Shown: positions 1 through 13,452, counted from the first letter of the stretch. The stretch is 64,000 nt of DNA from Trochalopteron elliotii (GCA_024734555.1 JANPWX010000168.1:316425-380424); one strand, 5' to 3'. The notes: generated by a model from the letters alone, not told the origin. Made by a program: numbers and translations.

Positions 1-62
1 ATAATCTTGTTATCAAGAGTAGTGTCCTTTGGGGAGAAAATATCTGGTGTTAAAATAGACTA

Positions 63-100
63 ATATGTATATATCTATATCTATATATATATATATAATA
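63..100. repeat. TA-rich microsatellite
   Basis: Alternating TA with interspersed CTATAT units, about 38 bases. A simple repeat with no other role visible. Confidence 0.85.
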
Positions 101-1439
101 TTGTCAACTGCCACTGATTTCTACTACTGTTTTAATGTAATATTTTTGTGGGTTTTGTAAAAAATACCCATATGTATTTGTTATTTTGGGAATGACCCTA
201 ATTACTCTTTTGACAGTTTGACATCCTTTCTGTATATGTTGGATGGAACGTCATTTATGCATTGTCTCTGGATTGCTTTTCAAACACAGATCCTAAGGCC
301 AAGGATTCCTACTCCAGAGAATACAAGCTCATTGATATCTCAAACAGTGTCTTTATGTACAAGTCAGTTGTTTCTTCTGACTTAATACTGAAATGTTAAA
401 GCTGCTCTGGCCCATGTTCCTGGGCAAAAGTTGTGTCTTCTACCAGTTCCCAACCCACTCTTTGTCATGCTCACAGGATAATAATCAGATATTACCAGTA
501 TGACACTTCCCCCTAGAAAAAGGAAAGGCATTCATGTGTAAATATTGAATTTTTACTATTTTAAATATTTGTGTGATAGCATCCAGAACTTCATTCCTGT
601 AACCTTAATGAAGGCCTGTATGATCTCTATGGCTTCAGGTGCACCAGTGCTACATAAAACCTGCTTTAATTATGCCTATTACGTGTAAAAAGTTTTCTTT
701 TATGTCTTTCTATCTCTTGCATTTAAGCAACATGGTGCAGAGATTTTTTTTCTTCTCTGGAGAAAGTGTTCTGGAAAGACAGTACTTGGAAAGTAAGAGT
801 TAATTTTTACTTCTTTAAAATTATGGCTTTTATTTTTTTTACTTTCAAATTTTTAATTTTTCAGTATTTTAAGGTCTAGTGTCCCAGTTCTTGGCCCTGA
901 ACTTTGAACCTAGACATAACTAGTTAGTACTGCTAGAAAGGTTTTACAGGAGCCCTGATTAAAGGATTTTGATAAAGTAATTCAAATACTAGTTAGGTTA
1001 ATTTCTTTCTTTGACCTGTGTTTGTTGCTTCTTAGCATTATGGAATTTAGAAATCATCATACAAGCATTATCACTCATCTAAAAACTGGAGCCAGATTTT
1101 TTTCTATTTGCTTTTGAAGAGATTCTAGTGTTAATTTTCTGAACTGTTTGCAAAGCTGCATAGTATTTTGATTTATTTTGTTTGGTTTATTTTACATTTA
1201 TTGCCAAATGTCATGTTCATAAAATGCAAAATGCTACAATGTAGTGTCTCTGGAAATTCTCTTGGCGTGTTCCATCTAAATTGCTTTAAACAACTCTATC
1301 TGATTGCCGTTTTTAAAAAGAACTGAATAATTACTATCCTGAATTCCCACAATATATGCAGGTTTGCTGGAGAGAGGAGCAGATAAAGCATATGTTTACA
1401 TGACTTCAACAATAAATGGTCTCCCTATACATTTTGCAA

Positions 1440-1850
1440 ATAGTGATTGTAATTTCATGTTAATAAGATGCAGGGAAATGTGCTGAAGGAACAGTGCTTT
1501 GCTGCTTTTGTCACAGTTTCATCAAACTGATTTTGTCAGCACTGGAGCATAACCCTTGCCACATCAGCTTGAGTGCTCATTAGGCAGCCGATTTGTCTGA
1601 ATCCTCATTAATTTGATTAACTCATTTACTTATGGATGATGACATGTTATGTGGTACAGGAGTGGTGGTTAGACACTGGAATCAAGACTCTCGTTGACTT
1701 TGTTAGTATTCAGTTGTTCATTTGTTTCTGCAATAAACTGCTGCATTCGAGCGCTACAGCAACAGTAATTTACATTTTGTAGAAGTGTGGCATCAGCTGA
1801 AGGGTTGAAGTTACATTGTGTAAACTTGCACCTCTGTCAGTCAACTGAAG
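1440..1850. promoter_or_regulatory. candidate conserved non-coding element (homeodomain-motif-rich)
   Basis: A non-repetitive block of mixed composition in the intron. It holds a TTAATTTGATTAA palindrome-like homeodomain motif at about 1608-1620, further ATTA cores nearby, and a CpG-containing stretch (CGAGCGCT near 1748). It has no open frame of note. LRBA introns are known to carry long-range enhancers of MAB21L2, so this could be one, but conservation cannot be judged from one sequence. Confidence 0.25.
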
Positions 1851-4721
1851 ACAGCAGTTTAGGAGCTTTGTAGGTTTATAGCCTGCTCCAATTCCCTATT
1901 TGTTTCACTTGGGTACTGGACTTTCTCATAAGGACCTAAACAGCTCTCTTGAACATCTGGTTTAATGTAAATTAAATAACAAAAGGGAAACAAGTAGAAA
2001 ACATCCTCAGCTAGCACATTCAGAAGGGAGATGTTGTTAAGCAGGGATACTTAAAGCACTTTCCTGAAAGATAGCTTCAGAAAAATGGAAAAAAAAATCA
2101 GTCAATGATTTAGATCAAATTCCATGTTTTCACAGTTTAGAAATTTGTATTTTTACAGTTTGATATGTTGATATGCCTTTAAGGTGCTGACTGTGTGCTG
2201 GTTTGGGATGCCAGCCACTATTTTGGTGGTCATATGTGAAACTAGAAAGGAAAAATTAAGCACGGAGTGTTTAGCCAAAAAGAAAGTATTTTGGTTGAAT
2301 TAAGTGACTCTGCATTTGAGTGGATGAAAATCATATTAACTCATCTGTGTAATTTTTAGTTGAGATCAAATTCAGTTTGGGATAGCTCAAGAAACAGTGG
2401 AGTATTTCAAACTTTGTGAAAATTAAGAAGCCTGAATTCTTGAGCGGCCAAATCATTTATTTTGGTGAGAATTGGATTTGCAATTCCAGGGCTGAATGTG
2501 CCATGAACACAAAGTGGTGTGAAGATTCCCTATGCTTTTATGAAGCACAATGCTTTTTGTATTTTTTTTTTTGTATTTTTTATGGGGGTGCAAAACAAGC
2601 CTCCTCCTGGGTTGTTGTCAGTATTGGGCAACCACAGTTTGCAAACACAGACCTGAAATCTCTCTAAATGCAGGACCAGAAGCAACAGTTGGCTACATGT
2701 TGGCCAAACTACAAGGAAATAAAACCCAATATGCTTTCAAAGATGAAAGAAGAAATTTGCAACATGGAACTAGCAACTTAGTGCTAACTTAGTCTATGTT
2801 AGTGAGTCAGACTGAAACCATTCCATCTCCTTCACCCGTACATTATTGCCCTTCTCCCTGCCCTAGGTGACTTTCTATCTGAATACCTGTGGAGCTCCAG
2901 CTTTACCCCATGGCCTCAGACATAGTCCTTGGAGAAAGGAGGGATTGGAGTAGCAGTAAGAAGTGACTGGGGATGGATGAGGTGCAGTGTTTGCAGGGCA
3001 GCCACCTGCAAAAATCCTGGTGAAACTGCAGGTTGAATGGAAGGTGGTAGAGCAGGAGAGAGGAAATAGTGTTGGAATTGTTTGGGAAATAAAGCAGGCT
3101 TTAAATGGACAAGAGAGTCAGGAAGAAAGGTAGGCCATTGAGGCACTGTAAAAATGATTTTACAACTTACTGTAAGTTAACTAGAGCTGTGTTTGTGCTT
3201 TGCTTTAAAGTAAAGGATAGTAGTTAGTGCATTTTTAAAAATCATTAATGTGCATTTATATATACACTGCAACACTAACTACTGCAAGCTTTTTTGATAA
3301 TAAAAAATACTGTTTCCCCTGTTCAATCTTCTTGGCCTAAAGTTAGGATTGATGATATTCTTAGGCTTCTTGTAAGGCTAATACTAAGTTAATAATAAGT
3401 TTCTGTAGAATTGAAATGAGACCAACCCTGGGAAAGTACCCTGTCATTTTAACAATTGTACAATACTTGTGGTTGCATCTGTTTATTTGGATATGCAGTC
3501 CTACTGCGTCAGTCAGACCAGTCTTGTTTCATTGAGAAGGTGAACAAGCTGCAGGAGATCTTGCATCCTTTCTGTAAAAGAGATTACTGTCACGGAATTA
3601 AACAGAGCTTGAATTTCACCCACTGTTTTATTTTTTTGAAGGAAACAGCTCCAAACACATCATATTTGGAAATTTCTTTATACTAGATGGGCTCTTTTAG
3701 AAATGTCTTTTATTTTAGTTTACTAATATATGCCTGTATTTGGAATGATGGGGACAGTTTATGGAAACAAGCTCTTTGACTCTTACTTCAATTTTGTAGA
3801 ATCATATGATAGAATATTTGCAAAGTGCATATGGAACACAGGTAATATTCAAACAGAAGGCTGGTGATCAGAGTTAAATTACTGGGCTCTAAATTTTTCT
3901 ACATCCACCTCTTTCCCTTCTTCACTTGCTCTGACAGTTACAGACCGTTTCACTAATAGGGCTTGCATTTGAAGATAAGCTTGCATGTAAACAAATTAAC
4001 TTTTCTTAAATGGAGAGCCATTTCATGTGCAATAATATACCAATTCATAAACTATCAGAAGCATATTTTTAAAAAAAGAAAAAGATAAATGACCCATTGT
4101 ATAACACTTACTATTAGGCAGACTAGATGTCCCTGTGTTCTGGGAGATAAGGCTCTTGTATTATTACACCCTAATAAAATGAGTTAATGTTTTAGTATCA
4201 GAGATAAAAGGACAGTTGGATATATTTAATAACCAAACTGAGAAACACTTAATTTTAGTTGTCTGTAGCAATATAACACAAATTCCCCTGTAAAACAAAT
4301 TGCACTTTTGGAATATACTTTAATGTGCATTCGACAAAGGAGAAAATGAGGTGATTGAAGTTCAATTTGTAGCATGTTATTAACCATTTCCGCTTGACTA
4401 GATGCGTAAAAGGATAATGGATGAGGGTTTTATTATTGCCTTTCTGCTAAAATGAAGTGGTGTAAAAGATAAGGTGATGAGATTAATGAACATAAGGAAA
4501 AGGCGTAATCCATCAAACTCCAACAGGGTGATGAGATGACAGTACTTAAGATTTGCAAGGATACATGTTTTTAAAAGTGGATTTTATCAACACCGACATT
4601 TTGTTTGGGTGGAATGCTAAGAAGCAGATACTTCCCAATTTTAGTTATTTTTTGGTGGGTTCAATTGCTACTGTACTGTATTCAGTATTGCTACTGAAGC
4701 TCCAGCAATTAAAGTAACAAA

Positions 4722-4755
4722 TTGTTACATTAAGTTGTTACATATATTGTTACAT
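4722..4755. repeat. three short direct copies of TTGTTACAT
   Basis: The nine-base word TTGTTACAT occurs at 4722, 4735 and 4747, spaced 12-13 bases apart. The first copy is also the right arm of a small inverted repeat with GTAACAA at 4714-4720. It is probably a degraded local duplication. Confidence 0.5.
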
Positions 4756-7589
4756 TTGAAATTCATATTAAAGCCCCCTATATGGTTATTAAAGGAGGAT
4801 AAGCAAATACAACTTTTGTCAAGCAGGAAGGATGTTTTATTGATCAGTTTATCAGTTCTTCACTGGTGCTCCTAGATGTGTCTGGATGAGTTATTTTTAG
4901 TCTGCACTGCTGCCTCAAGTTTTGCATCCTAGTCATTTCAGCATTTCAGTCACTGTTTTCGTGTGCTCAAGAAAGAGTGAGAAATGCTTTCCTTGCCCTG
5001 TAATAAGTTCTCAAACATGGAACTCCACAAGATTTCGACTTCCAGCTCCTCAAATAGAAAATTGATTATCTTGTAGTGATAAATCTACTAGTTTCTAGCT
5101 GTAAATGTGTTCCTCTTTGTAGGGTGAGATATTCTGTACTTCAGATCTCAAATCTTCTTTGGTCTAACACATCTTAAAATTGTTACCCACTTGAATATCT
5201 ATAATGCTAGCATGTTATGGGAAGAATTGATTACATGTGTTTTACTTGTAAGTATTTCAGCTGGAGAAAGCCCTAAAGGTAGATCTTCTGCCTTAATTTT
5301 TTTTTTTTTAAGAAAGAAAGAACATTGAGGTCCACACCAAAAAAACACTTAAGAGCTGCAAACCCCACTGGAAAATCAATTTTTTTCTAATGCCTTCAAT
5401 TTCTTGCCGCTTTTATAAAACTGTACACCTCTTTCAAAAAGTGGAGCTGACTAGGAGGGCAGCTGCCATCAAGTTAGGGTCTTTTCCCTACTTGAAAAAA
5501 GACTTGAGAAGGGCTCCCACATCGTTCTTTCAAATGTGGTAAATTTATTTGATAAGAGTTGCCTATTAAAAGGCCGCCTTAAGTTAGTTTTGTAAATGAA
5601 ACATGCACGAGCAGGATAAATTGCTGTATTTTTGCAAGGAACTTAGTTCTTGGCAGCACTTAGGCCAGGATGGATAGGATATTGCTATGGGGTTAGGATT
5701 TTCTAAAGAGAAGGAGTTGAAAATACTTTTCCCTCTTGACTTCAGCATTTATGAAACACTGTTAGGTATTGGCTGGAAATTGGGGCTTTGTCAATACTCC
5801 CACATTAGACTTGGCTTTTTCTGGCTCTTAGGAAAACTTCCAGTTGTGCAAAACAGCATCGTGGGTTTGAAAGATAAATGCATAACACAGCCCAGATTAA
5901 AATTCTTCACAAGAGCTAATATTTTCACATAGACTTACTGCCCTCTCTCCGCCTGTCATCTGCAGAATTCTTTGATAGTCTTATTTTTTATTGGGCCCCC
6001 AGGAGTAGCAAATTTTAGATTTAATACCCCAGGGGGAATGGCAAGGCAAATCATGTTGTTGGATCAATTGTTCAGCTATCCCCAGACTGCTGTCTGTGGA
6101 TCTGTTACACTTGAATCACATTTTCAAGCCTTTCTTATCAATCATTTGGACTAGAAATGCAGTTTAATTTTCTATTGCATTTTTAAGCTGAAATAAAGGT
6201 TATGTTCTTGTTCTGTTACCCCAGAATCATAGATGTGGTTGTAGACCTCACATAAAGGGTCTTTGCTTGTAGGAATGCTTTAAAGCTGAATTTATATTAC
6301 TTTAGTTTAGTATGTACTAAGATGAATATCAGCAGTTGTTGTATAAAACTTCCCCTTCACATGGCTTTTTTTTTTTTTTTCTTTAAAAACATGGGGTAAG
6401 TTTTAACTGGACAAATTGTTTCTATGGGTGATCTTAAGGGGTTCTCCCTTGCAGTCACAGGCCATAACAAAACCTTGGTCAGTGACAGATTTTGGTCAGT
6501 TGTTTCATCTGAGAAATGAATCTACTTTTATGGGAATATAAGACAAATGTAAGAATCCAGATACAAAATATGAAGTATACTCATGTGGGACTTTGTTATA
6601 AAAGAAGTACATAGAAGACATGTCCTTCGATAACTAAGAACAATTTCTCTATTTTTTTGTCACATCTGTATTTGGCTTTGGTTTACAGTAAATGTACTTG
6701 CAGTGGGTGGAGAAGGGCTTGAGCAGGGAAGGGTTTTATAGCAGTTCTGTGCTATCTTCTTTCCCAGCTTCTGAGGGCAAGAGGGAAGCTTTGTTTGGTG
6801 TTTTATCCAGTCCTGGGCATCCCAAATGAGGCAAATGTACGTCAGCCCCTGCAGCTGCCCCACTCTACTGGAAGGGGATTTGGTTCCTGCAGCACTTGAG
6901 AGTCTCTGCAGCACAAAGGTGGCATTAAGCCATTTTTGCATCCACATCCCTTTACAAGGGGCACCTTCTGTGCCACACCTCTCACAAAACACAGCTCAGA
7001 GTCTTCTGATGTGAATGGCTGGCTTGCCAGCTCTGGAGTCTGACTTTTCTCCTTGCCTTCGAGAGGCACATCTGTTCTTCTGTGTATGGGCTTGCTTCCC
7101 ATTAATGAGCTGATCAGATGCAATCTTTCCTGATGACTGGTATTTGAGCTTCCTGCCAGATGTGTGGGGGAGGTTTTGTTTTTGTTTTGTTTCTGATGAA
7201 GGGATATGAAAGTCATCTTACAGGTCACTGATTTTTAAAAAAATCCCTTTTTTTTGGCATTAAAACTTACTTTTTCATTGCCCATTTGCTTTCTGCTCCT
7301 CCTTCTGCAAGATCAGATGGAAACAGCAGACACTGGACAGCTGCCAGTGTTGCAGGTGTAGTGGCTCCTTCTTGGTTGCAGTTGCTGCTTCCCCTTGCAC
7401 GTGTTCTGACTGGAGAGATCTTTGCTGGATACACAGAGAAGCAGCCCATGGGAGAAGTCATATCCTGAAAGTGGTGAAATAGGCAGGTGCAGGGCACAGC
7501 AGTGGCAATCTGACATGACTATTCTCATTTGCTGTTCCAAATACAAATTTGAAGAGACATTTACAGCAAACATGAGCCTTATTTTCCTA

Positions 7590-7763
7590 CAACACAGGCT
7601 CCCCAGGCCAGTGGTCACAGCACCAGCCTGACAGAGCTCAAGAAGTGTTTAGACAACACTCTCAGGCACAGGGTGTGACTCTTGGGCATATCCTGTGCTG
7701 AGTTGGGAATTGGACTTCAGTGGTCCTTGTGGGTCTCTTCCAACTCAGGATATTCTGTGATTC
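7590..7763 (+). mobile_element. CR1 LINE fragment, 5'-truncated, 3' end present
   Basis: The sequence follows the typical 3' end of avian CR1 retrotransposons. It has a stretch near 7631 matching 'gagctcaagaa(g)tgttt(a/g)gacaa', then CTCAGGCACAGGGTGTGACT, then 'ttggacttcagtggtccttgtgggtctcttccaactcaggatattctgtgattc'-type wording ending at 7763, where elements of this family usually stop in ATTCTRTG units. Only about 175 bases remain, with no reverse-transcriptase coding region. Short 5'-truncated copies are the norm for CR1 in birds. This is the main evidence that the host is avian. The subfamily is not determined. Confidence 0.85.
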
Positions 7764-7869
7764 AAAAAAACCCCCCACAAAACACAAAACCAAACCAAAC
7801 CAACCAACCAACCAAAAAAAACCCAAACAACCCCCCCAAAAAACCCCAAACCAAAATAAAAAAACCCCA
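7764..7869 (+). repeat. A/C-rich low-complexity tail after the CR1 fragment
   Basis: About 105 bases made almost only of A and C (CAAAACACAAAACC, CCAACCAACC and CCCCCCC units) directly follow the CR1 end. It looks like an expanded simple repeat seeded at the insertion's 3' end. Lysine/asparagine/proline-rich reading frames across it, and the glycine/phenylalanine-rich frames on the other strand, are artefacts of the composition. Confidence 0.8.
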
Positions 7870-10822
7870 CAATGTCTAAATACCTTTAAGAGACAGCAAA
7901 ACTGAGATAGTTCCTGCATTGTTTTCTGTGCCCTGCCTTTGAGATTCTTACATTTCACCATATATAGTAAGTAATACTGCTGTGGATATGAGCTGCTGTG
8001 AGTCTGGCAATTGTCCTAATTTTCAGACTCTGAACTTGTTAAAGATCAACCAATAGTCTGATAAAGACTATCCTCCAAGACTTATCTGCACTAGGCATTT
8101 TATGAAAGGAGAGGAACCAACCAGACTTTAAACTTAAAAAACCTTAAGAAAAACCCAAATCTACAACCTTTTTGTCATTATATTAAAAAAAAAAATTCTG
8201 CTTGATTCCTTTTCACTATTTTTTGGCGCTTCCATCTTTGAACAAGGGAAAGCTTTTTAGGGCTTGTTTTGAAATCCTTTTTTTTTAAATTGCAGTAGCA
8301 TTACAACATCATGGTATGGTTTTGAGCTACTAGTCCTATGTTGTCTTAGTTCTACTAGGAAACTTTCTGTATGATTTATATTTTTAAAATATGGATCATG
8401 GTCATACTTATCACCTCGAAAACATACAATTTTTTTTTCTTAATGGGAATACCAGATTCTAGGGAGTGTGCTAAAAACTTTTGAGGTTAAGATTTAAAAG
8501 AGTTTTTATTTTATAACCTCCTTTTCCAATAATAAAACATTTCCATAATGAATGCAATCTGAATTTGTATTTCTTTTTTTGTTAGCTCACAAGGAGATGG
8601 GAAGACAAATTAATCAGCTTTTGCAGAGTGAAAATTTGGAACATCTAAAGCTTCCTGTACTTTGTCTTTTAGTTTTCTGCATTAATAAACTTGAAGGTGA
8701 GCTAACTGACAAGGTAGCAACAGTTGTGGTGGTACAAAGTTATGCACCTGAGTAAGAGAGTTGTGAAGGACTTTTTTAAGCCGTCTAGACACCTTCTTCT
8801 CAGCTGGATAGATAAAATGATGCCAAAGGGAGTTTTCCCACCTAATTTTCCAAAGTTCTGTCTCACACAGGGTAACAATCATGGAATGCACCACTCCACC
8901 ATTCATTACTACATAGTCTTAGTACTGACAATACTTTATTTCAGTATTTTGGATATAAATTCCACTCTTTAATATCATCAGCTTCTTTTGACAGCTTCTA
9001 CACAGTGAGAAATCATTTCATGGAATTCTGCTCACTGATGCTTAAGTTCTCTTCTTGAGCTTGTGCAGGTAATGTCATTTTTTCAATGTATACAAAATGA
9101 AATCAAAACAAGCTTTTTTAGTATTTGCTCTGTGTCTATTTAACTGATGGAATTCATTGACACATGAAATCATGAAGTTGTATGATTTAATGCAGTCCAC
9201 GAAGACTATGCTGAGTTATTTCTAAATGATTGAAAGATTCTTGGTTATGATTTCTTGTCTGTATCATTTTACATGCCAGGTATATGAAGTCTGTATATAT
9301 ATGAACATCAGTGCTGTAGCCAATAGCATAAATAGGTAGCCCTGGTAGAGGAAGAAATGTGCCTTACTCCAGGTGCTGTAAACATCTGTATAAGCTTTTT
9401 GAATCTACCTCTTGAGGAGCAGATCCAACTAACTCTTAAATCAGAATGTAACTAAATCCAAGATATCAGTCAACTCCTGCAAGAATCTGTGAATTCCTGC
9501 AATTCTTGCTCCTTTTTATTGTAAATAAGCCTGCTGTCGTATTTTCCAAACACAGGTATAACTTTATGTCCTTACTCTTGCAGGGCTTGAACAGTCACCC
9601 AAACCTATATTAATTTTCCACTTTTTGAACTCCCACTATCTGAGGCTGCCTAATTTACCATGCATAACTGTCTTTAGCAATCGGATGTTTCTGTTCTTTG
9701 GGTTAATTAAATGTTGTCCAATAGTGGTAATGAAGCCCTGCTTTCTAAAGCCAGCAGGGTTAATAAAGAGGGGGAAAAAAATTGTTTATGAGACTCAGTT
9801 GAAAGAAGTAAGAGAATTGGTACTAAGTTTGCTAACACTGTATGCAGATCTATTAGTCTGCTAGAGGTGTTTAGAACCAAGTAATCAAGTCAGACAAGTT
9901 CTGAAATACAGGCTCCCTCAGTAATTTTATTTCCAACTTAGACTGGGATAATCAGGAAGAAGGTTACCCGTAGTTAGTAGAAGACCACTTTCAGAAAATT
10001 TACATTGCGTGCATTTTTCACACTGAAATATGGCTTTAGTAACAGGATAAAGGGAGAATATATAGTTGTGCATTCCTCTATTTTAATAATCTGGGAAGTA
10101 TTTTTCATGCCATCATATATGTAGTGATTTGTGGTCTACGACAGTTAGACTTCATTCTTATTATTCCTATTATTTCCAAGCACATGGTGTTTTTATTTCT
10201 TCATTGTGTAGAGAGAAATGATTTCAAAACTGAATAGATCTAGAAACAGAACTAAATCCTAACAAAAGATTAAACTACTTACAGGTCCAGGGGCCTTAAG
10301 GTATTTGAGGCTAATACAAACAGCATAATGCGAAATAGGAATTTCAGTTTGTGGTAAATCTGTCCGTCCCCAGCAGCTTCAGATAAAATAATTCTATCCT
10401 TCTCGAGCACATCAACTTGCTAGTCGGTGGTTCATGTATCAAAGAGCGTTCTGTGAAAATATCAATATCATTGGTTAATATAAATGAAATTAATTTTTAA
10501 AGCTGGGCTAAAGGTTGACACCTGAAAAATTGCATTACTTTGCAGAAGAGAAATTTCTGTCTTCCAGTGAAATTTCAGGTCATAAGGGCAAGTAATTTTC
10601 ACAATCTTCAATGGGAACCAGTGAAATATGAACTTCATTGTCACCTAGCCCCAAAGCGATAAGATAAAATGAGCTGATACATCATTTGCTGTGGTTTTAT
10701 CATCTCCTTCAGTAATTGGAAGAGAAAACATAAGAGTCCTTTACCACCCCCCTCCCCAGTCCCTTCACCACCCACACCCAGGCATAACCCATTTTGCTCT
10801 GATCAATACAAAGGTCACCGAG

Positions 10823-10851
10823 TATTTATTTATTTATTTAATTTTTTTTTT
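10823..10851. repeat. (TATT)n / poly-T tract
   Basis: Four to five TATT units followed by a run of T residues. Confidence 0.75.
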
Positions 10852-10909
10852 ATGCCGGGTAAAACTGTCTAGTGGAACATTAAAGTAATGAATATGTTTA
10901 ATTGAGTTT

Positions 10910-11150
10910 GTCACCCATGAAAATGCTGAACAGGATTGTGTAACAGACTGTGCACGCTCACAGGGGGACCAGTTGGGGAGGCTGCTGCTCGTTGCCTGTG
11001 AATTTCATTGGCTGATTTTGTAAATATCTGAGACTTAAAGTGAACATCTTATTTGTTGTGTCCTTGAGGAATCGAAAATAAACCGATAAAAAATTGTGAT
11101 TTATTAAAGAGCATGTTGATATTTAAGATTATGAACAGTCTGATCTAATT
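10910..11150. promoter_or_regulatory. candidate conserved non-coding element
   Basis: A non-repetitive block with a CCAAT-type word in reverse (CATTGGCTGATT near 11008), a forkhead-like AAATAAACCGATAAAAA stretch near 11077 and a TGATTTATTAAAG word near 11098. It contains no coding frame. It is flagged only as enhancer-like by motif content. Confidence 0.2.
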
Positions 11151-12981
11151 CCCTGTTAATTCAGTTGTACTTAAATGTTTTTAAACAAAGAGCAGAGTAA
11201 GATCCTTTCACTGTGAATCCTGCAGCCAGGAAGTAAATAATATCTGGACAGTAGGATCCAAGGATCCTCAGTTGCAAGGCTGAGGTTAAGGTGGAAATCC
11301 AGGTTTCTTGTGAACTGAGTGTCAGATTTTGTAGCCTCTGAGTGCAGTAATTTTGCCTTCCTGAGTAAAAATGACCCCAAATGACCCGGAATGCTGCTAG
11401 AATGTATTTATAAATTTTATCTCTCAACTGTAATCAAATTAGAATGTAAATTAAATGCCCTATACTTTTATTCAGTGCTTTGTTTTTTTTTTCCTTTCTC
11501 TTCCATTGTACCTTGTTTAAAATTAAACAAATGCACATCAGCTTTTTAAATAAGCTATTTTGCTTTTATTTTACTCATGGCAGTTAAGTTAGCTGGCATA
11601 TTAAAGTAATATAATTATTCAATTACTGTTTCAGTTCTATAAGCCATTTGCAGACTTAATTACTTCTAGCCTATTCACATTTTCAAGATCAATAGTACTT
11701 TTCTCTAAAATAAAATAAAATATACGATAACTGATTGGCTTGCTTAACAGGTAAAGCAAAATGTTCATTTAGTCTTCAGTAAAATATGACTTCTCTAATT
11801 CAGGAGGCCACTGTAGTGATGGCAGTATTTTTCTAACAGTTGCATGAAGTCTTTTACAATAGACATTGTTTGTGATCAACATTCAAGTAGGGTTTTGAAG
11901 TAAAGGTAGGATGGGGCATTTGTATTAAAAACTGTAAAATGACAGGATAGCTTCCAAGTAAATGAGCATTTTAATGTTGGGAAATTAGCTGGTATATGAC
12001 TCTAAATCGTGAGCACTCATTTATGTATGATCTTAATCTGTGGTCAGCACTGTGCTACCTGAGTTTTCATGCAGCTCAGATTTCAGAATCTCTTCAAAGT
12101 AGAATTTGAGTCTGGCTGTTCTTGACTCACTGATTTCTTGGGGAGTTTCCTGCAGCTGTGCAGTGTTGGGGCCATCAGCATGAACTGAGTTGCAGGTTTA
12201 GACCATCATTTCTAATACTTGAAGTAAAAAGGACTTCATGCCAAGGGGAAAGTAATTTTGTATTTTTAGTAATGTTGTCACGACGCCTGTTCATCTGGTG
12301 TTGCCAAAGTCTAATTACAGAACAGTTTGTCTGATGAGATTTTTGGAACTGTAGCACTTTACAATTGCCTCATTTGTTTATGTGTTTTTAAATGAAATCA
12401 TAAAGTATAAATTGTCTTTTCTTCTGTAAGGTGCTGTATCTTTTGAAACAAATGAAATATGCTGTAGATTGAACTTCAGTCTGTGTTGAATCAGCTGAAA
12501 TTCTGTAAATACTTTCTCACATAGGGAAGGCAGTACTATTTCTGCAGATTATATTAGAGATTACACTCTCATTAGTCTCTGCTCCACAACTTGTTCCAAA
12601 ACTGGTGGTGACAAAAGACAGAAATGAGTTGGTTTTAACTTCAAAATATTGTACAATAGTATGAAGAAGATAGTTGTTCTTAAATTCTGAAGTGGAGCTC
12701 TGTGTTGTGTGGTTTATGGGTGAAAACAGGCAAATGCAAAAATAGTTTTTGAAAGTTGCAATTCTGATGTCAGAACTGATTTAAAAAAAATTAAGAATTT
12801 TGTTTGCCAGAATAAAAATGCTGAATTTAATTTGAAGAGCGGGTCAGTTTCTGCAGCTAGGAGTTTCTAATAATATTTCCTGAGGAATAAAAGGTCTCGC
12901 TGGATTTCCATGAGGAACACTTAGCAATACACATGAAAGAAACGCGTTTGTCTTCTGGAGTTTTCATCTGCTCTAGGTGGA

Positions 12982-13452
12982 GCGATGAGCAGGGGACAAT
13001 GCTGCAGTTTCCACGGTAACTGGTTCACTGGCGGGCTGGACCTCTGTCTGTCTAGGGTGCTGTCAGTGCGCCTGGAGTTTCAGTGTCCCAAAGAAGGTCT
13101 GCTCCCACCTAATCCAGTTTTAATTGAACTCCAGAGGCTTTGAAGTGAGGCCGCAGAGCAGGCAGACCCTGCTCCAGCCCGGGATGAAGGCCTTGCTCCT
13201 CCCGGCCTCAGCTGCTCGCGGCTCCTGATCACTTTTGTTAATGAGTGCTTCAGAGAGCGCTTACAGCGGGGGCTGGTGGTGCTCCTGTGCTCTGCTCCCG
13301 CTGTAAACCCGCTCTCAGTGAACTCGGGAGCTTCATGGTGGGTGCACAATGCAAGCCACCTCTGCTCTTTTCAAGGTGGTGCTTTTCCTTCCCGTTTTGA
13401 GGAGGTTGGAAGCAGCAAGCTCTGGGCCTCGCGTGGGATTCCCACTCTCACG
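12982..13452. other. CpG-rich patch in intron
   Basis: In otherwise AT-rich, CpG-poor intron, this 471-base stretch contains 18 CpG dinucleotides by direct count, concentrated between about 13150 and 13450. Open frames cross it on both strands (for example minus 13080-13349, plus 13276-13476), as expected of GC-rich DNA. They show no recognisable domain. Possible readings are an intragenic CpG island or promoter, an enhancer, or a decayed GC-rich insertion. In the middle is TGATCACTTTTGTTAATGAG (about 13226-13245), which combines SOX-like and homeodomain-like words. Confidence 0.45.

Noticed and set aside
6660..7228. Two overlapping minus-strand open frames (110 and 128 codons)
   Set aside because: They overlap each other in different frames, have no domain resemblance and no splice signals; the region is only mildly GC-rich.
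7662..7961. Gly/Phe/Trp-rich minus-strand frame and Lys/Pro-rich plus frames
   Set aside because: These are translations of the A/C-rich low-complexity tract and CR1 end.
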